From Massilia sp. erpn (GTDB lineage Bacteria; Pseudomonadota; Gammaproteobacteria; Burkholderiales; Burkholderiaceae_D): a stretch of DNA of 64,000 bases. The notes under the pieces are model-generated. The model was not told the DNA's origin. It searched no databases and saw only the letters and a program-made list of their open reading frames with translations. The stretch is taken from NCBI RefSeq assembly GCF_024400215.1, contig NZ_CP053748.1, forward strand, positions 2,418,001 to 2,482,000, given 5' to 3'. Of this stretch, positions 53,557 to 62,640 are shown piece after piece (position 1 is the stretch's first letter; every line of letters begins with the position of its first letter). Made by a program: the position numbers and the translations under genes.

Positions 53557-54195
53557 ATGTACGTCCCCGCCGAATTTGCCGAATCACGCACCGAAGCGCT
53601 GCACGCCCTGATCCAGCAGCACCCTTTGGGAACGCTGCTCACTTACGGTTCAAATGGCCTGGATGCCACTCACCTTCCGTTTGAACTCGATGTGAGCGAA
53701 GGTGGGCTGGGCATGCTGCGTGCCCATGCTGCGCGCAAGAATCCAGTCTGGCAGGACGTGGGCAACGGCGAAGTCCTGGTCGTGTTCCAGGCGGTTGATG
53801 CCTATATCTCGCCGCAATGGTATCCGAGCAAGCAGGAGACCCATAAGCAGGTGCCGACCTGGAATTATGTGGTGGCCCATGCCTATGGCCGTCTGACCGC
53901 CCGCGACGATGAGCGCTATGTGCGCGGCGTGGTGGCGCGCCTGACGCGCACTCATGAAGCGTCGCAATCCGTCCCCTGGAAGATGGGCGACGCGCCGCGG
54001 GACTATATCGATACGCTCCTGACGGAGATCGTCGGCATCGAGATCGAAATCACGCGCCTGCTCGGCAAATCCAAATTGAGTCAGCACAAGGATGCGCGCG
54101 ATATACGCGGCGCTGGGGAGGCGCTCAAGGAGCAGGGCAAGCATCGGATCGGCGATGCCATGCTGGCCCACGCGGTGGCGAAGGAAAACCGCTAG
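53557..54195 (+). CDS. PaiB-type FMN-binding negative transcriptional regulator family protein
   Basis: Split-barrel FMN-binding protein of 212 residues. It starts MYVPAEFAESRTEALHALIQ with AAGGAG at a good distance; the longer frame to 53503 includes that ribosome site and is unlikely. Conserved blocks include THLPFELD (near 46), PQWYPSKQETHKQVPTWNY (near 88-106) and VVAHAYGRL. Bacillus PaiB is linked to polyamine/spermidine acetyltransferase control, but many relatives sit beside MocR genes as here. It ends before a bidirectional terminator. Confidence 0.85.
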   Translation: MYVPAEFAESRTEALHALIQQHPLGTLLTYGSNGLDATHLPFELDVSEGGLGMLRAHAARKNPVWQDVGNGEVLVVFQAVDAYISPQWYPSKQETHKQVPTWNYVVAHAYGRLTARDDERYVRGVVARLTRTHEASQSVPWKMGDAPRDYIDTLLTEIVGIEIEITRLLGKSKLSQHKDARDIRGAGEALKEQGKHRIGDAMLAHAVAKENR

Positions 54196-54210
54196 TCCAG
54201 CGTCCGCGCA

Positions 54211-54236
54211 AAAACGGCTGCCAGGGCAGCCGTTTT
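54211..54236. terminator. Bidirectional terminator
   Basis: AAAACGGCTGC (54211-54221) and GCAGCCGTTTT (54226-54236) form an 11-bp perfect stem with a 4-base loop, giving a T tract on one strand and its counterpart on the other. It sits between the convergent PaiB-type and metallopeptidase-like genes. Confidence 0.8.
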
Positions 54237-54245
54237 GTGAGTCAC

Positions 54246-54881
54246 TTACTTCTTGGGGAAGACGTCAAAGTGCACGTGAGTGAAATTTGACTTGCCCAGG
54301 AATGGGGAGGGGAACCACTTGCCACCGGGTTCGGTGCGCACGAAGTTGCCGATCGGACCTTCAACAAAGCGGATATTGGGGTTCATCATGCCAGCGGCTT
54401 CCAGTGCCTTGGCCATCTCCAGACCTTTGCCGCTGTTGCTGATATGGACGCCGTTCATCCAGTTGATGTCGACGGCATCGCCGATTTCGTGGTTGGAACC
54501 GACGACGTGGCCGTTGGTCGTGGCCGAGATGTTCAGCGAGGTCAAGTCTTTCACCGATCCAACGATCTCGTTGAACGCCGTTTGCATCGACTGCGTGACC
54601 GCGTGGTCGGCATTCGGATCGAAGGTGACCGCGACATTCTGCTGCGACGACAGATGCACGGTTTTTTTCTCCGTGGTCGGGAAGGATTGGCCCGGACCGC
54701 CCATATCGCTAGGATCGATACCCTGATCCGCCAGCATGTCGAGATAGTGCAGACGCATCCATTCCGGATGCGGCGCCACCAGATTCTGGATGGTGTTCAT
54801 CTGCGTTTGATGCGAATTCAGATAATCGCTGGTGAAATCCCAGCCTGTTTCGCGCGAACCTACAATAACTACTGTGTCCAT
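54246..54881 (-). CDS. Putative M15/LAS-like metallopeptidase domain protein
   Basis: Protein of 211 residues without a signal peptide. The C-terminal half carries SNHEIGDAVDINW (near 129-141; His-x6-Asp) and THVHFDV (near 202-208), which resemble the zinc-binding His-x6-Asp and His-x-His motifs of M15/LAS peptidases that cut peptidoglycan cross-links. The N-terminal 100 residues are not recognised. It lies 34 bp downstream of a gene for a small secreted protein, so a toxin/immunity or hydrolase/inhibitor pair is possible. No secretion genes or VgrG are nearby. Assignment is by motif only. Confidence 0.5.
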   Translation of the reverse strand: MDTVVIVGSRETGWDFTSDYLNSHQTQMNTIQNLVAPHPEWMRLHYLDMLADQGIDPSDMGGPGQSFPTTEKKTVHLSSQQNVAVTFDPNADHAVTQSMQTAFNEIVGSVKDLTSLNISATTNGHVVGSNHEIGDAVDINWMNGVHISNSGKGLEMAKALEAAGMMNPNIRFVEGPIGNFVRTEPGGKWFPSPFLGKSNFTHVHFDVFPKK

Positions 54882-54915
54882 ATCGACCCCTTTTGTCTAA
54901 TTGAGAAAGCAGCGC

Positions 54916-55362
54916 TTATTTTTTTCTGCCCAGCTGGACCGGCATATTGAAGCCGGCCCCGCCATCCTGGACGGATTGCACTACGCCAGACAGTGTGTCT
55001 GCGCTGAGTTTTCCCTGGAATCGCAGCGTTGCCGCCGGTTTTTCCGGATTCATAAAAGTCGAAAAGGACAGTTTTCCAGTACGGTGATTGTAAGTTGCGT
55101 CAAAAATGGGGCGGGCAGGCGTATCGCACGGCCCGTCAGCAAGATTAAACGTCCCGATCAGGGAATTGCTACCCCGTTTGGGCGTGTTTTCCCACAACTG
55201 GACGGTGAAACCGCCGCAGTCCCCACTTTCCGATGATGTTACGGTGTTCGTATAGCTGCCGATGTATCGCCATGCGCTGCCGGCTGGGTGGGCGCTGGCA
55301 ATCGGACTGGCGCCGATTGTCATAAGAACTGCACTTGCCATACAAAATAACCTGAATTTCAC
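54916..55362 (-). CDS. Small secreted protein of unknown function
   Basis: Protein of 148 residues with a signal peptide (MKFRLFCMASAVLMTIGASP, cleaved after ASA). The mature domain has two cysteines (GDCGGFTVQLWEN and DGPCDTP) that could form a disulfide, and a beta-rich look. No family is recognised. It is the first gene of a two-gene unit with the metallopeptidase-like protein, so an immunity or chaperone role is a guess. The gene's promoter should lie in the 150 bp toward panB, where I see no distinct box. Confidence 0.55.
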   Translation of the reverse strand: MKFRLFCMASAVLMTIGASPIASAHPAGSAWRYIGSYTNTVTSSESGDCGGFTVQLWENTPKRGSNSLIGTFNLADGPCDTPARPIFDATYNHRTGKLSFSTFMNPEKPAATLRFQGKLSADTLSGVVQSVQDGGAGFNMPVQLGRKK

Positions 55363-55512
55363 GACTTCTCCTGTTTGCCGGCCAGTGAAGATTCAGCGCC
55401 TGTAGCGCTGCGCCCTCATTGTATTAATTGAATTTCTTTGCGACAAGATCGTTCTCTTGAGCAAAGGCTCTAATTCGCGGCAACAGGAGAAGAGTCCTGG
55501 CAGGTTTTTGTA

Positions 55513-56364
55513 TCAGAAGCAGTGTTCCAGCGCCGGGAAGCTGCCATCCTTGACGGCGCTGACGTAGGCGGAGATGGCAGCGTCGATGCTGGACGCGCCG
55601 TCCATGAAGTTGCGCACGAAGCGCGCTTTGCGGCCGGGGAAAACGCCCAGCATATCGTGCATCACCAGCACCTGGCCGGAGCAGTCCGGACCCGCGCCGA
55701 TGCCGATGGTCGGGACATGCAGCATCTCGGTCACTTCCTTGCCCAGGGCGGTGGGAATGGCCTCGATCACCACCAGCGAAGCGCCTGCGGCCTGCACGGC
55801 CAGCGCATCGGACTTCAGCTGTTCGGCGCTTTCCGTGGTCTTGCCTTGCACCTTATAGCCGCCCAACTGGTGCACCGATTGCGGCGTCAGGCCGATGTGG
55901 GCGCAGACGGGGATGGCGCGTTCGGTCAGGAAGCGGATGGTTTCACCCAGCCAGGCGCCGCCTTCGATCTTCACCATATGCGCGCCAGCCTGCATCAGCT
56001 GCACCGCATTGTTGAAGGCCTGCTCCGGCGTGCCGTAGCTGCCGAAAGGCATATCGGCCACGATCAGCGCCGACTTGGCGCCGCGCGCCACGGCGGCCGT
56101 GTGGTACGCCACTTCCTGCAGCGTGACAGGCAGGGTGGAATGGTGGCCATTGCACACCATGCCCAGCGAGTCGCCGATCAGCAGCACTTCCACGCCGCAG
56201 CGGTCCATCAGCGAGGCGAAGCTCGCGTCATAGCAGGTGAGCATGGTGATTTTTTCGCCGGCGGCGCGCTGCGCGCTCAGCGTGGTGACGGTGACAGCCT
56301 TGCTTGCCGCCGCCTTGGCGGGTGCCGGAACGCCGCTGGCCGCGGGGGCCGGGGCGCTCGACAT
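55513..56364 (-). CDS. panB: 3-methyl-2-oxobutanoate hydroxymethyltransferase
   Basis: First committed enzyme of pantothenate synthesis, adding a hydroxymethyl group from methylene-THF to ketoisovalerate. The family blocks are clear: [12 protein letters not shown] (near 38), [20 protein letters not shown] (near 57, metal-binding Asp), [15 protein letters not shown] (near 102), VKIEGG (near 130), GHIG-like [20 protein letters not shown] (near 154) and [20 protein letters not shown] (near 217). AAGGA lies 7 bases before the ATG at 56364. An alternative start at 56391, with its own GAGGA, would add nine residues. The Ala/Pro-rich N-terminus is not conserved. Confidence 0.93.
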   Translation of the reverse strand: MSSAPAPAASGVPAPAKAAASKAVTVTTLSAQRAAGEKITMLTCYDASFASLMDRCGVEVLLIGDSLGMVCNGHHSTLPVTLQEVAYHTAAVARGAKSALIVADMPFGSYGTPEQAFNNAVQLMQAGAHMVKIEGGAWLGETIRFLTERAIPVCAHIGLTPQSVHQLGGYKVQGKTTESAEQLKSDALAVQAAGASLVVIEAIPTALGKEVTEMLHVPTIGIGAGPDCSGQVLVMHDMLGVFPGRKARFVRNFMDGASSIDAAISAYVSAVKDGSFPALEHCF

Positions 56365-56496
56365 CTCTTTTCCTTGCAGATAACCAGACATTGTTGTCCT
56401 CAAAATGAATGCCAGGGCGCACAGTGTAATCCCATACGCCGAACCGCGTATTCTAACTGCGGAAAATGAAGTCGGCAGCCCTAGGACAGCGCGCGG

Positions 56497-56832
56497 CTAC
56501 TTGCCGACAAACAGAAAGCCCACTGCGCCCATGATGCAGGCGAAAGCGGCCAGATGCCGCCAATGGACTGGTTCGCCCAGCACGGTGACCATGAAGACGC
56601 CAAAGACAACGAGTGCGATGGCTTCCTGGACCACTTTCAGCTGCCCCGCGCTCCAGCCGCTGGCAAAACCGATGCGGTTGGCCGGAACCGCCAGGCAGTA
56701 CTCGACAAAGGCGATCGCCCAGCTGATGAGGATCACGGTGAAGAGCGGCTTGTTCATCCCTCCTTTGAGATGCCAATACCAGGCCACCGTCATGAAGATG
56801 TTGGAGGCGGCAAGCAGCAGGAAGGTTTGCAT
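56497..56832 (-). CDS. DMT-type membrane protein (DUF486)
   Basis: Small membrane protein of 111 residues with four helices, of the DUF486 group in the drug/metabolite transporter superfamily (FMTVAWYWHLKG near 13-24, EYCLAVPANRIGF near 44-56). It begins 16 bp after folK on the same strand, while panB starts about 130 bp further. Substrate unknown. Confidence 0.85.
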   Translation of the reverse strand: MQTFLLLAASNIFMTVAWYWHLKGGMNKPLFTVILISWAIAFVEYCLAVPANRIGFASGWSAGQLKVVQEAIALVVFGVFMVTVLGEPVHWRHLAAFACIMGAVGFLFVGK

Positions 56833-56848
56833 TATGCGGATCTCGTGG

Positions 56849-57328
56849 TCAGGTCAGGCGGGTGATGGCCTGATCCGCCACGCTGGCGGCAAACGCCGCC
56901 GCCGGGCCCAGGCCGGGAACGATGATTTCAGGTGCCACTTCCAGCAGCGGCGCCAGCACGAAGGCACGCTGCGTCATGCGCGGATGCGGCACTGTGAGCG
57001 TGGCGCTGGCGATCTGCTCGTCGCCGTACAGCAGCAGGTCCAGATCAAGCGTGCGCGGCGCGTTGCGGTAAGGCCGTTCGCGGCCATGCGCCAGTTCGAT
57101 GCCGTGCAGCGCCTGCAGCAGGCTTTCCGCATCGAGTGTGGTGGCAATCTTCGCCACGGCGTTGATGTAATCGTCGCCGCTGGAATCGATGGGTGCGGTG
57201 CGGTACAGGCTGGAGACGGCCACCAGCTCGCAGCCGGACTGGCGGCGCAGGCGTTCCACCGCATCCAGCACATTGGCGTGGGCATCGCCCAGATTGGCGC
57301 CGATGCCGATAAACGCTTGCACGCTCAT
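56849..57328 (-). CDS. folK: 2-amino-4-hydroxy-6-hydroxymethyldihydropteridine pyrophosphokinase
   Basis: HPPK of folate synthesis, 159 residues, transferring pyrophosphate from ATP to the pterin. It starts FIGIGANLGDA and carries the signature RTLDLDLLLYGDE (near 90-102) with the two magnesium-binding aspartates, followed by VPHPRMTQRAFVLAPL (near 110-125). The ATG overlaps the pcnB stop by 4 bp, a common betaproteobacterial arrangement. Confidence 0.95.
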   Translation of the reverse strand: MSVQAFIGIGANLGDAHANVLDAVERLRRQSGCELVAVSSLYRTAPIDSSGDDYINAVAKIATTLDAESLLQALHGIELAHGRERPYRNAPRTLDLDLLLYGDEQIASATLTVPHPRMTQRAFVLAPLLEVAPEIIVPGLGPAAAFAASVADQAITRLT

Positions 57329-58932
57329 TCGCCGGACGATTCGCCGCCCTGAGGGGAGCGCGCTTCGCCGCTGCGGCGCGGGCCGCGGCGGCGGCGCTTG
57401 CGCGGCGCGCCTTCGCTGCCTTCGCCGGCTTCAGCGCCTTCACCTTCGCCGTCGAAGGATGCTTCGGCGGCAGCGCTGTCGTCAGCGCCAGCCGCGGCAC
57501 CGCTGCGGCGGCGCGCGCGCGGAGCAGGGCGCTCGCCCGCTTCGCCTTCGGATTCATTTGGCGCGGAGCCTTCAGTGAACTCGCCGCCCTCTGCCTGCTC
57601 GCCGTGGGCTTTGCGCGGACCACGGCGCGGCGCGCGCTTGCGCTTTGGACCGTTGCCGCTGCCCACATTCGCCACCAGGTCGGCGCGGGTGATTTCATCG
57701 CCCTCGTAGAAGGCGGTCCACCATTCGCCCAGCTCGGCGTCGATTTCGCCCGAGGCGCAGCGCAGCAGCAGGAAGTCGTAGCCGGCGCGGAAGCGCAGGT
57801 GCTCCAGCAGCTTGTAAGGATTCTTGCCGTTGCGGCGCTCGAAGCGCGGCTGCATGGCCCAGATATCGCGCATATCGGAGCCGATCTTGCGCTGCAAGGC
57901 CAGCTTCTCGGTCTGCGAATCGAGCACGTCGTCGGCCGCCAGGTGCAGGCCCGGAATCGGGAACTCGCCCGCCGCCTGGTATGCCGTCCACTTTTCCAGC
58001 ACCTGGTGCCACAGCAGGGAGGCGAACAGGAAGCCCGGCGACACGGTCTTGCCGGCTGCGATGCGGCGGTCGGTCGAATCCAGCGCCAGCGTCACGAACT
58101 TGATGCCCAGCGGCTGTTCCAGCACCACGTCGAGCAGCGGCAGCAGGCCGTGATGCAGGCCTTCCTTGCGCAGCTGCTGCAGGCAGGCCAGCGCCTGGCC
58201 GCTCATCAGCAGCTTCAGCATCTCGTCGAACACGCGCGCGGCCGGTACGTTGTTGATGAGCGGCGCCATCACGCGGATCGGTTCGGCCGTGGTCGGCTCG
58301 ATCTGGAATTTCAGCTTGGCGGCAAAACGCACCACGCGCAGCATGCGCACCGGGTCTTCGCGGTAGCGCGCTTCCGGCACGCCGATGATGCGCAGGGTCT
58401 TGGCGCGGATATCCTCGATGCCGCCGTGGTAGTCCAGCACTTCCTGGGTGGCCGGGTTGTAGTACATGGCATTGATGGTGAAGTCGCGCCGTTCCGCGTC
58501 TTCCGCCTGCGAACCGAAGGTGTTGTCGCGCAGGACGCGGCCATGTTCGTCCTTGGGCGCGTTGGCGGCGGCAGTGCCGCGGAAGGTGGTCACCTCCAGC
58601 AGGTCCTGGCCGAACATCACGTGCACGATCTGAAAGCGCTTGCCGATGATGAAGGCGCGGCGGAACAGGCGCTTGACCTGCTCCGGCGTGGCGTTGGTGG
58701 CGATGTCGAAGTCTTTGGGTTTGACGTTCAGCAGCAGGTCGCGCACGGCGCCGCCCACCACGAAGGCTTCGAAGCCGGCTTCCTGCAGGGTGCTGGTGAC
58801 GCGCACGGCGTTCGAGGACAGCAGCTTGGGATCGATCCCATGCTGTTTTGGACCCAGCACATTCGGCTCGCTGGTATTGCGCGCTTTCTTGCCTTTGACG
58901 CCCAGGATTTTACGGATGAATTTCTTAATCAT
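57325..58932 (-). CDS. pcnB: Poly(A) polymerase I
   Basis: Adds 3' poly(A) tails to RNA to promote decay. Of 535 residues, the nucleotidyltransferase head (about 55-200) has FVVGGAVRDLLLN and the catalytic KDFDIATNATPEQVK, with the RRDFTINAMYYNP block near 155 and the RNA-binding domain beyond. The last 100 residues form a low-complexity tail with basic patches (KRKRAPRRGPRK, RKRRRRGPRR) alternating with acidic stretches, likely for RNA contact. It overlaps the upstream HAD gene by 8 bp. Confidence 0.94.
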   Translation of the reverse strand: MIKKFIRKILGVKGKKARNTSEPNVLGPKQHGIDPKLLSSNAVRVTSTLQEAGFEAFVVGGAVRDLLLNVKPKDFDIATNATPEQVKRLFRRAFIIGKRFQIVHVMFGQDLLEVTTFRGTAAANAPKDEHGRVLRDNTFGSQAEDAERRDFTINAMYYNPATQEVLDYHGGIEDIRAKTLRIIGVPEARYREDPVRMLRVVRFAAKLKFQIEPTTAEPIRVMAPLINNVPAARVFDEMLKLLMSGQALACLQQLRKEGLHHGLLPLLDVVLEQPLGIKFVTLALDSTDRRIAAGKTVSPGFLFASLLWHQVLEKWTAYQAAGEFPIPGLHLAADDVLDSQTEKLALQRKIGSDMRDIWAMQPRFERRNGKNPYKLLEHLRFRAGYDFLLLRCASGEIDAELGEWWTAFYEGDEITRADLVANVGSGNGPKRKRAPRRGPRKAHGEQAEGGEFTEGSAPNESEGEAGERPAPRARRRSGAAAGADDSAAAEASFDGEGEGAEAGEGSEGAPRKRRRRGPRRSGEARSPQGGESSGE

Positions 58933-59599
58933 TGAATAGATGGAGTGAAGGCCAGCCTTGTGCGGCAGCGTGCGTGGACAGCTTGGCGTTGGGGTTGGTC
59001 GCTACGGGATGGCTGACGATGGACAGCAAGGGCAGGTCGTTATGCGAATCGCTGTAGAAGTAGACGGTATCGAAGCTTTCCAGCGTCTTGCCCATCTTTT
59101 CCAGCCAGGCCTTGGTGTGCACGATCTTGCCCGCGCCCTGGGTCGGCGTGCCGAGCAGGCGGCCGGTGAGGCGGCCGTCGCCGGCCGTTTCCGGCATGGC
59201 GGCGATCAGGTGCTCCACGCCGAAGGCCTTGGCGATGGGCGCCGTCACGAAATGGTTGGTGGCGGTGACGATGCATACCAGGTCGCCCGCATCCAGGTGC
59301 TGTTGCAACAGGGCGCGCGCGGCAGGGCGGATGGCGGGCAGGATCACCTCGTCCATGAACTGCTGCTGCATCGCGGCCAGGCGTGCCGGTTCGAAGGCGG
59401 CCAGGGTGCCGAGCGAAAATTCCAGGTATTCCACCGGATCCAGCGTGCCAGCCTGGTACTGGGCGAAGAAGGCGTCGTTGCGGCGGCCGAATTCGGCCGC
59501 GTCCACCGCGCCGATACGGCACAGGAATTGACCCCACTCGTAGTCCGAGTCTATGGGCAGCAAAGTGTGATCGAGGTCGAACAGGGCCAGTTTGGTCAT
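58925..59599 (-). CDS. HAD-IB-type phosphatase
   Basis: Phosphoserine-phosphatase-like HAD hydrolase of 224 residues. Motif I is FDLDHTLLPIDSDYEWG (near 7-23), motif II is IVTATNHF (near 110), and motif IV YFYSDSHNDLPLL (near 178-190) completes the site. The subfamily includes histidinol-phosphate and nucleotide phosphatases. It overlaps hda by 4 bp (ATGA), so the start at 59599 is firm. Confidence 0.87.
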   Translation of the reverse strand: MTKLALFDLDHTLLPIDSDYEWGQFLCRIGAVDAAEFGRRNDAFFAQYQAGTLDPVEYLEFSLGTLAAFEPARLAAMQQQFMDEVILPAIRPAARALLQQHLDAGDLVCIVTATNHFVTAPIAKAFGVEHLIAAMPETAGDGRLTGRLLGTPTQGAGKIVHTKAWLEKMGKTLESFDTVYFYSDSHNDLPLLSIVSHPVATNPNAKLSTHAAAQGWPSLHLFND

Positions 59600-60264
59600 T
59601 CTTTTGCCTCCGCCTGCAACCACTCGCGCAGCAGCGGCAAGGTGATTGGACGTTGGGTCTCCAGGGAATATTGGTCGAGGGAGTCCAGCATCGCCGAGAG
59701 CGAACGCATATCGCGCCGGAAATGGGACAGCAAATAGGGTAACACGCCGGGCGACAGCGTCAAGCCGCGGGCGGCAGCAGCCTGGCTCAGGGCGGCCACC
59801 TTCTCGTCGTCGCTCAGGCCATGGATCTGGTAGATCAGGCCCCAGCCCATGCGCGTGCGCAGGTCTTCGCGCACCGGCAGCACGGCCGGCGCCACGGCGC
59901 CGCTGCACACCATGAAAGCCTGGTTGGCGCGGATTTCGTTAAACAGGGCGAAGGCGTCGATCTGCGCCACCGGCGACAGCTTTTCGCAGTCGTCCAGCAG
60001 GTACAGGTCCACTTCCGGCGCATACAGGAATTCCGTCTCGATCGAGAAGGGCGAGATATAGCGCGCCCGTTCGGTCGAGGCGAGCGCCTTCAGCAGGTGG
60101 CTTTTGCCTGCGCCGATCTCGCCCCACAGATAGGCGAAATGTTCGGGCGACGTCCGGTCCGCGAATTGGCGCATCAGCGCCGCCACTTCCGCATTGCGCC
60201 CCACCTCGAAGGACTCGAGGGTGTGCACCGGCTCGGCGCCCAGATCCAGCACCAGTTGTTTCAT
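59596..60264 (-). CDS. hda: DnaA regulatory inactivator Hda
   Basis: AAA+ protein of 222 residues related to DnaA domain III, which with the DNA clamp converts DnaA-ATP to DnaA-ADP after initiation. It starts MKQLVLDLGAEPVHTLESF, containing the short clamp-binding motif QLVLDL. Walker A is degenerate but recognisable (WGEIGAGKSHLLKAL near 46-60), and Walker B is LYLLDDCEKL (near 88). The C-terminal lid has LSHFRRDMRSLSAMLDSLDQ (near 184). It heads the hda-HAD-pcnB-folK unit. Confidence 0.93.
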   Translation of the reverse strand: MKQLVLDLGAEPVHTLESFEVGRNAEVAALMRQFADRTSPEHFAYLWGEIGAGKSHLLKALASTERARYISPFSIETEFLYAPEVDLYLLDDCEKLSPVAQIDAFALFNEIRANQAFMVCSGAVAPAVLPVREDLRTRMGWGLIYQIHGLSDDEKVAALSQAAAARGLTLSPGVLPYLLSHFRRDMRSLSAMLDSLDQYSLETQRPITLPLLREWLQAEAKE

Positions 60265-60309
60265 GCCCGCCGCCCTGTTTCCTTTTGCATAACGTTTTTG
60301 TCCATCACA

Positions 60310-61392
60310 TCATGCATTATAAAAGCTGCTGCCCAGGTAGTGGCGGCGCAGATGGCGGAAAGCGACCATCAGCAGTGCTGAAGCGGGCAGCGCCAGCAGC
60401 ACGCCGACGAAACCGAACAGCTGGCCGAAGGCGAGCAGGGCGAAGATTACGGCCAGCGGATTGAGACCGATGCGCTCGCCCACCAGGCGCGGCGTGAGGA
60501 AGAAGCCCTCGAGGATCTGGCCGCTGCCGTAGATGATGGCGACAGCCACCAGGCCGCTCCAGTCCGAGAATTGCAGCATGGCCGACATCAGCGCCAGCAG
60601 CAGGCCCAGGCCGAAGCCCAGGTAGGGGATGAAGATCAGCAGGCCGGTCAAAATACCGACCGGCAGCGCCACCTCGAAACCGGCAATCGTCAGGCCCACC
60701 GAGTAGTACACGGCCATCACCAGCATCACCAGCAACTGGCCGCGCAGGTACTGAGCCAGCAGGGTGTCGGCCTCCTCGGCCATGGTCAGGGTGCTGCCGA
60801 TCCAGCGGCGCGGCACGGCGCCGGCGATACGCGCCAGCATCGGGTGCCAGTCCAGCAGCAGGTAGAACAGGGCCACCGGGATCAGGGCCAGCATGGCCAG
60901 CCAGCCCAGCACCGCCGTGCCGCCGACGCGGGCCGAATCGAGGATGGAACTCCAGATCTGGTCGCCGCTGGAGGCCATCTGTTCGCTGACGATGCGGCGG
61001 ATGCCGGTCGAGTCCAGGCGCACCTTGACGCCCATTTCGTGCAGGCGCGGCCCCAGCAAGTCGTTCAATTTGGCGAGGAAGGCGGGGATGGCCGCCTTCA
61101 GCAGAGGAATTTCCTTTTCCAGCACCGGCAGCACGATCAGCACCAGGGCGATAATCGCGGCAAAGAAGACCAGCATGACCAGGGCCACCGACAGCGCGCG
61201 CGGCATCTGGAAGCGGCCGAAGCGCAGGCGGTCGAGCCGGTCCACGCCCGGATTCAGGGCGTAGCCGATGATGGCGGCGGCCAGGAAAGGCGTCAGCACC
61301 GGCCCCAATGTGATCAGCAGGAAGAGGAAACCCAGCCAGACCGCGACCCAGAATGCCGTTTGTTTTTGTTCTGAGCTGAGGGGAAATGGCAT
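60310..61392 (-). CDS. AI-2E family transporter (PerM/TqsA-like)
   Basis: Membrane protein of 360 residues with about seven or eight helices. The hydrophilic segment after helix 3 (about 95-150) and the C-terminal block LTGLLIFIPYLGFGLGLLLA plus LVGERIGLNPLAVIFALLAF are typical of the family. TqsA exports autoinducer-2, while other members act as ion antiporters. hda starts 45 bp downstream. Substrate is unknown. Confidence 0.87.
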   Translation of the reverse strand: MPFPLSSEQKQTAFWVAVWLGFLFLLITLGPVLTPFLAAAIIGYALNPGVDRLDRLRFGRFQMPRALSVALVMLVFFAAIIALVLIVLPVLEKEIPLLKAAIPAFLAKLNDLLGPRLHEMGVKVRLDSTGIRRIVSEQMASSGDQIWSSILDSARVGGTAVLGWLAMLALIPVALFYLLLDWHPMLARIAGAVPRRWIGSTLTMAEEADTLLAQYLRGQLLVMLVMAVYYSVGLTIAGFEVALPVGILTGLLIFIPYLGFGLGLLLALMSAMLQFSDWSGLVAVAIIYGSGQILEGFFLTPRLVGERIGLNPLAVIFALLAFGQLFGFVGVLLALPASALLMVAFRHLRRHYLGSSFYNA

Positions 61393-61531
61393 GGACAGGG
61401 TGGAATTTCTGTGAAAAAAGGCAGTTGGACCGGGTGTTTTGCTAGAATAGCGGACTTACCCAATTTCGCGTCTTGCGCGGCGCGGAACGGGCACCGCTTT
61501 CTATTTTACCGCCTCCGCTGCGAAATACACC

Positions 61532-62572
61532 ATGAGCCAACCTAATGTTTCCCTGTCCTACCGTGACGCCGGCGTCGATATCGACGCAGGTGACGCCTTA
61601 GTTGAAGCGATCAAACCCTTTGCCAAGCGCACCCTGCGCGAAGGCGTAATGGGCGGCATCGGCGGTTTCGGCGCGCTGTTCGAGATCAGCAAGAAGTTCA
61701 AGGAGCCCGTTCTGGTGTCCGGCACCGACGGCGTTGGCACCAAGCTGAAACTGGCTTTTGAGCTGAACCGCCACGACACCGTGGGCATCGACCTGGTGGC
61801 CATGAGCGTCAACGACATCCTGGTGCAGGGCGCCGAGCCGCTGTTCTTCCTCGACTATTTCGCCTGCGGCAAACTCGATGTGGCCATTGCCACCGACGTG
61901 ATCAAGGGCATCGCCCTCGGTTGCGAGCGTTCCGGCTGCGCCCTGATCGGCGGCGAAACGGCCGAGATGCCGAGCATGTACCCGGCGGGCGAATACGACC
62001 TGGCCGGCTTCGCCGTCGGCGCAGTGGAAAAATCGAAACTGATCGACGGCACCAAGATCGCCCCCGGCGACGTGGTGCTGGGCCTGGCCTCGTCCGGCGC
62101 CCACTCCAACGGTTATTCGCTGGTGCGCAAGATCATCGAAGTGGCCAAGCCCGACCTGGACGCCGACTTCCACGGCCGCAAGCTGGCCGACGTGCTGATG
62201 GAACCGACCCGCATCTACGTCAAGCCGCTGCTGGCGCTGATGGAATCGATGGAAGTCAAAGGCCTGGTGCACATCACCGGCGGCGGCCTGGTGGAAAATA
62301 TCCCGCGCGTGCTGGCCGATAACCTGACCGCGGAACTGGACGGCTCCTCCTGGACCATGCCGCCGCTGTTCAAGTGGCTGCAGGAACATGGCGGCGTGGC
62401 CGACGCCGAAATGCACCGCGTCTTCAACTGCGGCATCGGCATGACCGTGATCGTCTCGGCCGAAAACGCCGACGCCGCCATCGCCCAGCTGAGCGCTGCC
62501 GGCGAAACCGTCAGCCGCATCGGCACCATCCGCGCCCGCAAGGAAGGCGAACACCAGACTATCGTGGTCTGA
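61532..62572 (+). CDS. purM: Phosphoribosylformylglycinamidine cyclo-ligase
   Basis: AIR synthetase of purine biosynthesis, 346 residues, closing the imidazole ring of FGAM using ATP. The block [17 protein letters not shown] (near 7) starts the domain, followed by [20 protein letters not shown] (near 65-84), [20 protein letters not shown] (near 90-109) and the ATP/metal-site segment [11 protein letters not shown] (near 140-150). Length is normal. The upstream 139 bp hold no convincing promoter by eye. A bidirectional terminator follows. Confidence 0.96.
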   Translation: MSQPNVSLSYRDAGVDIDAGDALVEAIKPFAKRTLREGVMGGIGGFGALFEISKKFKEPVLVSGTDGVGTKLKLAFELNRHDTVGIDLVAMSVNDILVQGAEPLFFLDYFACGKLDVAIATDVIKGIALGCERSGCALIGGETAEMPSMYPAGEYDLAGFAVGAVEKSKLIDGTKIAPGDVVLGLASSGAHSNGYSLVRKIIEVAKPDLDADFHGRKLADVLMEPTRIYVKPLLALMESMEVKGLVHITGGGLVENIPRVLADNLTAELDGSSWTMPPLFKWLQEHGGVADAEMHRVFNCGIGMTVIVSAENADAAIAQLSAAGETVSRIGTIRARKEGEHQTIVV

Positions 62573-62607
62573 CCCGGCGGCTGCCGTGCGCAGCCCAGTT
62601 AAAAAAA

Positions 62608-62640
62608 GGCGGGGCATGTGCTGCATGCTTCGCCTTTTTT
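62608..62640. terminator. Bidirectional terminator after purM
   Basis: GGCGGGGCATG and CATGCTTCGCC form an 11-bp stem (two G-U pairs) with a 5-base loop, flanked by seven A (62601-62607) and six T (62635-62640). It serves both purM and the convergent HigB-like gene. Confidence 0.85.

Noticed and set aside
61420..61448. TTGGAC and TAGAAT as the purM promoter
   Set aside because: The spacer is only 12 bp, too short for a sigma-70 promoter; no alternative -35 is convincing.
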